In this document: positions 58,976 to 64,000 of the stretch, piece by piece
Numbering within the stretch: the first letter of the stretch is position 1
How the letters are laid out: each line of letters begins with the position of its first letter
From: Clitoria ternatea
Taxonomy: Eukaryota > Streptophyta > Magnoliopsida > Fabales > Fabaceae
DNA length: 64,000 bases
Assembly (NCBI GenBank): GCA_037962975.1
Contig: CM075673.1
Span: 124,577,001-124,641,000 of the forward strand
Direction of reading: 5' to 3'
Made by a program: the position numbers and the translations under genes
Notes under the pieces: model-generated
What the model was told of the DNA's origin: nothing
Database searches by the model: none
What the model saw: the letters and a program-made list of their open reading frames with translations, nothing else

Positions 58976-60756
58976 CTGAAACTTCAAAAGCCGCGCCTTT
59001 CAGTCTTTTTTCACTTTCTCTTCTTCTTTTGCGCTGGTTGTCGTCTTCTTCCTCGTCCTCCTCTTTGCCTCGAGTTTGTTCTTTGCTGGTCGTGGGCTTC
59101 TACGTTCACTTGCTTCTTGCTTCTTCCTTTCGTGCTGTTGTCATCTTCGCACCATTTTCTAGTAAGTGCCCCATTACCCTTTTTCTTTGTTCACTACTGG
59201 TCTACTTCGTTGTTATGCTCTTTCATTGTTTGTGGAACCTATTTGTGTGTGTTTTCACTTGCGTATAGTTGAACCTGAATGAATGTGTTGTCTCTGTGTG
59301 TGTGTGTATTATTTCATTGTTCAAGGTGAACGAAGCTTGTCTCTGTCTCTGTGTTGTTATTAAGTTTGGTTAAGCTTGTCTCTGTCTCTGTCATTATTTG
59401 ACATTGCCTGTATGTTATTAAGTTTGGTTAATTCTGCCTCTGTGTTGTTAACTGTTAGTATGATGTTTGTAATTTCTGTCATTATTTTTTTATTCATTGT
59501 TATATACTAAAAATGTTTAAAATGGAAAGTGGTTTTGTAAAGTCAGAGACCAAACTATATTTTTAAAATGTCTGGGACTAAAGTGCAGAACTCATACAAT
59601 GCACTTAAGTGAACATGTGAGTTTGATCGAGTGTTTCTTTGAATCGTTTAGTGGTGAAGAAGAAAAGAAATCCTTACATTACAAAACCTTACATTACAAA
59701 TCCTTACATTACAAATCCTTACATTACAAATCCTTACATTGGTAGTACTAAAGTTTTGATTAAATCGTTTAGTGGTGAAGAAGGAAACAAATCCTTACAT
59801 TACAAAACCTTACATTACAAATCCTTACATTACAAATCCTTACATTGGTAGTACTAAAGTTTTGATTAAATCGTTTAGTGGTGAAGAAGAAAACAAATCC
59901 TTACATTGTTGCTTGACATGGTAAATGAAGGGTGGAATAGAGCAATTGAGAAGAGGGACAAATAAGGGAGCTGCAAATGAAATTAGGATCAAATGCACTA
60001 AATTGTTTTCTTTAAAGCCCAAATGCACTTAAGTGAACAAGTGAGTTTGATAGAGTGTTTCTTTAAAAGTATTATAAACCAACATCATAATCCATAATCA
60101 ATAATCCATACTCCAACACCATACTTCTACTTCAAAATAACACAAATTAGAAACATCATTCTAATTTAGGGAAAAAGTTAACTAAATTATTATCCATTTT
60201 ATTTCTATTGTTGTTGGTTGCTCTTATATAATGTTATTTCTATTGTTGTTGTATGTGTGTGGTTGTTAATCTTGCAAACTCGTAGGCTTATACTAGTTAA
60301 CTAGTTAACTAGTATGAAAGTTGCTGTGCATGAGTGAACCGTAGTTCCCCGTTTGAGATTGGACACAAATGGTCATTAAATTAATTAATTTCATCGTTTG
60401 TGTTGAATCTTGAATTGTCCGTTTGGACAGTTTGGGATGAACAATTATTTTTTATACGTCATTGTTAGTATGTACAAGTTAGGAGTTATTTTAAAATTTG
60501 ATAAACTTTCGGTAACTTGCATTTTGTGTTGTTCTCTGGGTGCATATTTGGTTGTGGTTGAATTTGATTTGACCACTCTCATTTTGTGTACTTAGAGACC
60601 AATGCAAAATGCTGCTGAATTTCATCAAATTTTAAAATAAGTCCTAACCTATATATATGAATGACGTATAAAAACAATTGTCATCCTAAATGGGTATAGG
60701 ACCACCACCTTTGTAGAAAAAGTGAGATTGATCATAGCACCTTGTAAACAGTTGGT
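58976..60756 (+). other. CACTA 5' non-coding region upstream of transposase
   Basis: A CT-rich stretch at 58990-59130 (TTTTCACTTTCTCTTCTTC) looks like a 5' leader and could be the first exon of a spliced transposase transcript. The rest is AT-rich, apart from the tandem repeat at 59640-59908 and an ACTAGTTAACTAGTTAACTAGT palindrome near 60292. No independent gene is seen. Confidence 0.5.
59640..59908. repeat. Compound tandem repeat (15-bp units inside ~105-120-bp units)
   Basis: TCCTTACATTACAAA (15 bp) is repeated several times inside a larger unit that starts AATCGTTTAGTGGTGAAGAA and ends GGTAGTACTAAAGTTTTG; about 2.5 large units. The KPYITNPYI frame across it is a by-product. Confidence 0.9.
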
Positions 60757-62474
60757 ATGGATTAGAGTTGGATAACTGCATCACGCCTAAGTCTAGAGTA
60801 CGAGGGGGGAGTTGAATCATTTATAGAATTCGTAGCGAGGAATGCAGTGGAGGTGAATGGAAAGTATTTTTACCCTTGTGTTAAATGCTTGAACCTGCGT
60901 CGGGTAGACTTGGAAGAGGTGCGAGAACATCTACTGTGTGACGATTTTCTGCACAGTTATACGCATTGGATATGGCATGGTGAAGATGTGGTGGTGTCAA
61001 GTAATAGCTCTCAAACTGAAAATCAAAGCTCGATGCATGACACTGATGTCGACATGGATGACCGACTCGAGGATATGATCCGTGATGTGGGGTAGAAGGT
61101 TTTAAGAAAGCTCATGTATATTCGACTCTGTGTGAGGACTCTGAGCAGCCGTTTTATCCAAACTGCTTCAATTTCACGAGGTTATCAGTAGTTTTACGAT
61201 TGTTTAATTTGAAGGCCATAAATGGGTGGACGGATAAAAGTTTCACTGACTTACTAAAGTTGTTGAAAGAAATGCTCCCAGCTGGAAACACCTTGCCGAA
61301 TCGTAACTATGAGGCCAAAAAGGTGTTGTGTCCTATGGGTTTAGAGTATGAGAAAATACATGCATGCCCAAATGATTGTGTATTATTCCAGGGTGAGTTA
61401 GAAATGCTGCATCGATGTCCTAGGTGTGGGGTGTCACGGTATAAGAAGAAAGAGGCGGATTCTGATGAGGTATGCACTAAAGGGTCTCTTGTAAAGGTGT
61501 TGTGGTATCTGCCTATAGTTCCAAGACTAAAGCATCTGTTTGCCAATGCAGATGATGCAAAACTTATGAGATGGCATGCTGATGAAAGGGTTGTTGACGG
61601 ACTACTTAGGCATCCGGCTGATGGATCGCAATGGAAGAAAATGGATACGATTTTTCCAGAATTTGCCCATGAACCAAGAAATGTTAGGCTTGCACTAGCC
61701 ATAGACGGCATGAACCTGTTTGGGAACCTGAGCACAAACCATAGTTCGTGGCCTGTTTTGTTGTTTGTTTACAACTTGCCGCCATGGTTGTGCATGAAAC
61801 AGAAATATGTCATGTTATCAATGATGATTTCTGGTCCACGACAACTGGGGAACGACATTGATGTATATTTAACTCCATTGGTTGAAGACCTCAAAAGGTT
61901 GTGGGAAGACGGGGTTGATGTGTTTGACTGGTTTACCGGGCAGTCATTCAAATTGCGTGCCATGCTATTTTGCACGATCAATGACTTTCCAGCGTATGGT
62001 AACTTATCCGGGTACAACGTGAAGGGTCATAAAGCTTGTCTAGTATGTGAGGAGGGGACTAGTTCTGTGTGGTTGCATCATGGTAGGAAGAATGTTTATC
62101 TTCGACATCGAAGGTTTCTTAAAGTGAATCATCCATTTCGGAGGTTGAGGAAGTCGTTTAACGGTGCCCAAGATTTTGAAATGGCTCATCCACCACTATC
62201 TGGTCGCCAGACATATGAAAAGGTGAAAGACGTCAACGTGCAGTTTGGTAAGTGTGAAAAACAGCACCCGACACAAAACAACTGGAAGAAAAAGTCAGTG
62301 TTTTTTGACCTGCCATATTGGAGGGAGCTTGATGTAAGACACTGCATTGATGTAATGCATGTGGAGAAAAATGTGTGCGACAGTTTGGTTGGTACACTCT
62401 TAAACATACCCGGGAAGACTAAGGATGGCCTAAACTCGCGTATGGACTTATTATATACTTTATGTCCATTGTAG
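60757..62474 (+). pseudogene. CACTA transposase (TNP2-like), truncated
   Basis: The ATG at 60757 is followed by an early TAG (60763-60765), in the MD-SW start typical of the family. The transposase-associated zinc domain (GKYFYPCVKC, HLLCDDFLHSYTHWIWHGE) spans about 60850-60990. A TAG at 61093 and a one-base frameshift follow, then a 424-codon open frame from 61200 (LFNLKAINGWTDKSF) with HACPNDCVLF and CPRCGVSRY zinc ligands, the TNP2 core DGMNLFGNLSTNHSSWPV near 61704, LTGYNVKGHKAC-like SGYNVKGHKACLVC, and HCIDVMHVEKNVCDSLVGTLL. The frame loses similarity after about 62445; the C-terminal third is missing. TNP2 would cut at the CACTA ends. Confidence 0.9.
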
Positions 62475-62483
62475 TCTTACAGG

Positions 62484-62756
62484 CAGCAGGTTACCTTCGA
62501 GTGTGGCTATTACGTCATGCATACCATGCTGACCATCGTTCAACAACATTTAGTAGATGGATGGACAAATGTAAGTCTCATCATTTGGACTACTTTTCTA
62601 CCAATTTCATCAATTTCATGTAATAAATATAGCTTTTGTTCTAATTGTTTTGTGCATTGTTTGCAGTACTTTAAGGACCGGTCATATTTCTCAAAGACAC
62701 TTGTAGATGATGTCAGAAAGCAATGGGCCGCATACTTCATTAAAGTCAGGAAATGA
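62484..62756 (+). pseudogene. C-terminal fragment of a Ulp1-like (C48) cysteine protease gene
   Basis: Two exons, 62484-62570 and 62667-62756, joined by a GTAAGT...TTTGCAG intron in phase 0. The peptide starts QQVTFECGYYVMHTM, matching the active-site cysteine region (Q-x-x-x-x-CG) of Ulp1/SENP-type proteases, followed by the C-terminal helix (VDDVRKQWAAYF). Plant CACTA and MULE elements often carry such genes. The histidine and aspartate parts are gone, deleted together with the transposase C-terminus, and the fragment follows it in the same frame after a TAG. Confidence 0.7.
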
Positions 62757-63009
62757 GTTAGCTAGATATAGGATCTTTATTCTCTTATAAATGTATCTAG
62801 TAGGATTTAAGGTTTACTTTTATTAGATTACATTCATCTTAATTGTATATACTTTTCTTTTTTAGGTTATTATGAATTGATAGCAAATTAATTGTTATAT
62901 ACATACCATTCTTTTTATATATTGTTGCTGGATATGGTGGGATACTGTATATTGTACTAGTTGTCTGAATACAGGTTTGGGAAACAATAAAACAGAAACC
63001 ATATTAAAA
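62757..63009 (+). other. CACTA 3' non-coding region
   Basis: AT-rich sequence between the protease tail and the right subterminal repeats; no gene seen. Confidence 0.55.
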
Positions 63010-63489
63010 AAAAACCTCAGTGTTTATTCACGGTTATGGTAACAACCGTGATTATAGACACTATTTATCCACGGTTACTACCATAACCGTGATTATACAT
63101 AGTTTGTAAGTGAATTTTTTTTACTACTTATATTCACGGTTATGCTAAACAACCGTGAATATAGATGTTCTTTATCCACGATTGCTACTATAACCGTGAA
63201 TATACATAGTCTGTAAGTGAATTTTTTTTACTACTTATATTCACGGTTATGCTAAATAACCGTGAATATAGATGTTCTTTATCCACGGTTGCTACTATAA
63301 CCGTGAATATACATTGTCTGTTATATTCACGGATATGCTCGACAATCGTGGTTAGATGTGATTTATTACCAAGGTTGTTAACCGTGGTTAAAGGCCCTCA
63401 TCTACTACCACGGCTGCAACAACCACGGTTCTTTAACCGTGATTAAATACCATTTTTAACCATGATTATATCCATTTTTTCCACTAGTG
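63010..63489 (+). repeat. CACTA right subterminal repeats and terminus
   Basis: Pairs of TATTCACGGTTATG and AACCGTGAATATA alternate at about 15-45-bp spacing, including two nearly identical blocks of about 125 bp (around 63060-63185 and 63185-63310). The element ends CCACTAGTG at 63489, then the CAT duplication. Confidence 0.9.
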
Positions 63490-63492
63490 CAT

Positions 63493-64000
63493 GCACAATT
63501 TTGACTCGGCTACGACTCGAGCGGTGAGTGAAGGGATCACGATATGAAGACCGAATAGATATGTGTATGGAATTAACAAGCTCTTGAGTGAAGGGATCCT
63601 TGGAATTAACAAGTTCTCGAGTTAAGGGATCACGATGTGAAGACCGAACGGATATGCGTATGGAAATTCCAAACCCGTGAAATTCTCTAATGACATTGTG
63701 TCGTCCATCACAGTATCAATAAATATGGTATTTAGGCTCATGTTTTTTTCTTTCCTGTAATTATTAATATTTTTTTTTATATTGCAATAGGTCCTGAGCC
63801 ATTGTTGACCAACATAGGTATCACGAATTGTAATTGGTGGAGGCTAAATGTTTGATTATGATTTGTATATAATAACCACCTAGACCAGGGATAAAAATGA
63901 GAGATAAAAGCTCGCATAATGAAAAAGGTATTTTCCTGGGGTTTCGACAATCCCAACACCATTCTCAAAAACTTGAGGCTCAACCCTTTGAGTTAGATTT
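63493..64000. other. Host flank of the CACTA with a short duplication
   Basis: Two copies of AAGGGATCACGATATGAAGA-type sequence, at about 63530 and 63623, followed in both by ACCGAA-GATATG-GTATGG. Otherwise no credible gene; the minus-strand frame at 63777-63983 resembles nothing I know. Confidence 0.5.

Larger units (their letters stand above)
15957..63489 (+). mobile_element. CACTA (En/Spm-type) DNA transposon, split by nested retrotransposons
   Basis: The left end reads CACTAGTGTAAAAATTGG and the reverse complement of the right end reads CACTAGTGGAAAAAATGG. The 3-bp duplication CAT flanks both (15954-15956 and 63490-63492), as expected of CACTA elements. Its own sequence is 15957-16147, 41980-42050 and 58697-63489. 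Removing the two large insertions and their duplications leaves about 5055 bp. It carries subterminal hairpin repeats at both ends, a broken TNP2-type transposase and a fragment of a Ulp1-type protease gene. It is short for an autonomous CACTA, which fits the internal deletion seen after the transposase fragment. Confidence 0.9.

Noticed and set aside
59639..59851. ORF with repeated ITNPY peptides
   Set aside because: Product of a 15-bp tandem repeat whose length is a multiple of three.

Overview
The window is eukaryotic nuclear DNA from a flowering plant, and my guess is a legume. It has a spliced plant myosin XI gene with GT-AG introns, AT-rich intergenic DNA, and plant transposon lineages (Ty3/gypsy Tekay, Athila and Tat; CACTA; Mutator-like). 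Only one host gene is clear. Most of the rest, about 85%, is transposon.

Layout. Positions 1-4200 hold the 5' part of a myosin XI gene on the minus strand, nine internal or terminal exons plus a first exon that carries only the start codon; the gene continues past base 1. At 4538-6480 lies a Mutator-like element with ~200-bp terminal inverted repeats and a perfect 9-bp target duplication, carrying a broken transposase N-terminus and an opposed GRF zinc-finger fragment. A 109-bp tandem repeat follows, then a 3.7-kb solo LTR (6983-10694, 5-bp duplication TTATA). The stretch 10700-15956 is degenerate: retroelement debris, a minisatellite, two unidentified ORFs and one exon-like fragment of a possible host gene.

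From 15957 to 63489 everything is one CACTA transposon (matching ends, 3-bp duplication CAT) of about 5.06 kb that other elements have blown up to 47.5 kb. The nesting can be read from target duplications. A Tekay element (16148-41974, TCAAC) sits in the left end of the CACTA. An Athila element (22965-35825, AATAA) sits inside the Tekay integrase gene. A 2.6-kb solo LTR (38436-41063, AGATC) sits in the Tekay 3' LTR. A 4.8-kb reverse-oriented solo LTR (42051-58691, GGTAT) sits in the CACTA next to the Tekay, and a Tat element (42384-54191, AGTAT) sits inside that. The CACTA transposase (60757-62474) is broken and is followed by the tail of a Ulp1-type protease gene.

All transposon genes carry stops or frameshifts, many explicable as C-to-T decay, so none looks able to move itself as written. 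Three things stand out. A short motif, CCGAGTG, is amplified in LTRs of different lineages. The Tat element carries an antisense gene with an intron and its own TATA box. The CACTA ends carry a dense set of short hairpin-like repeats.
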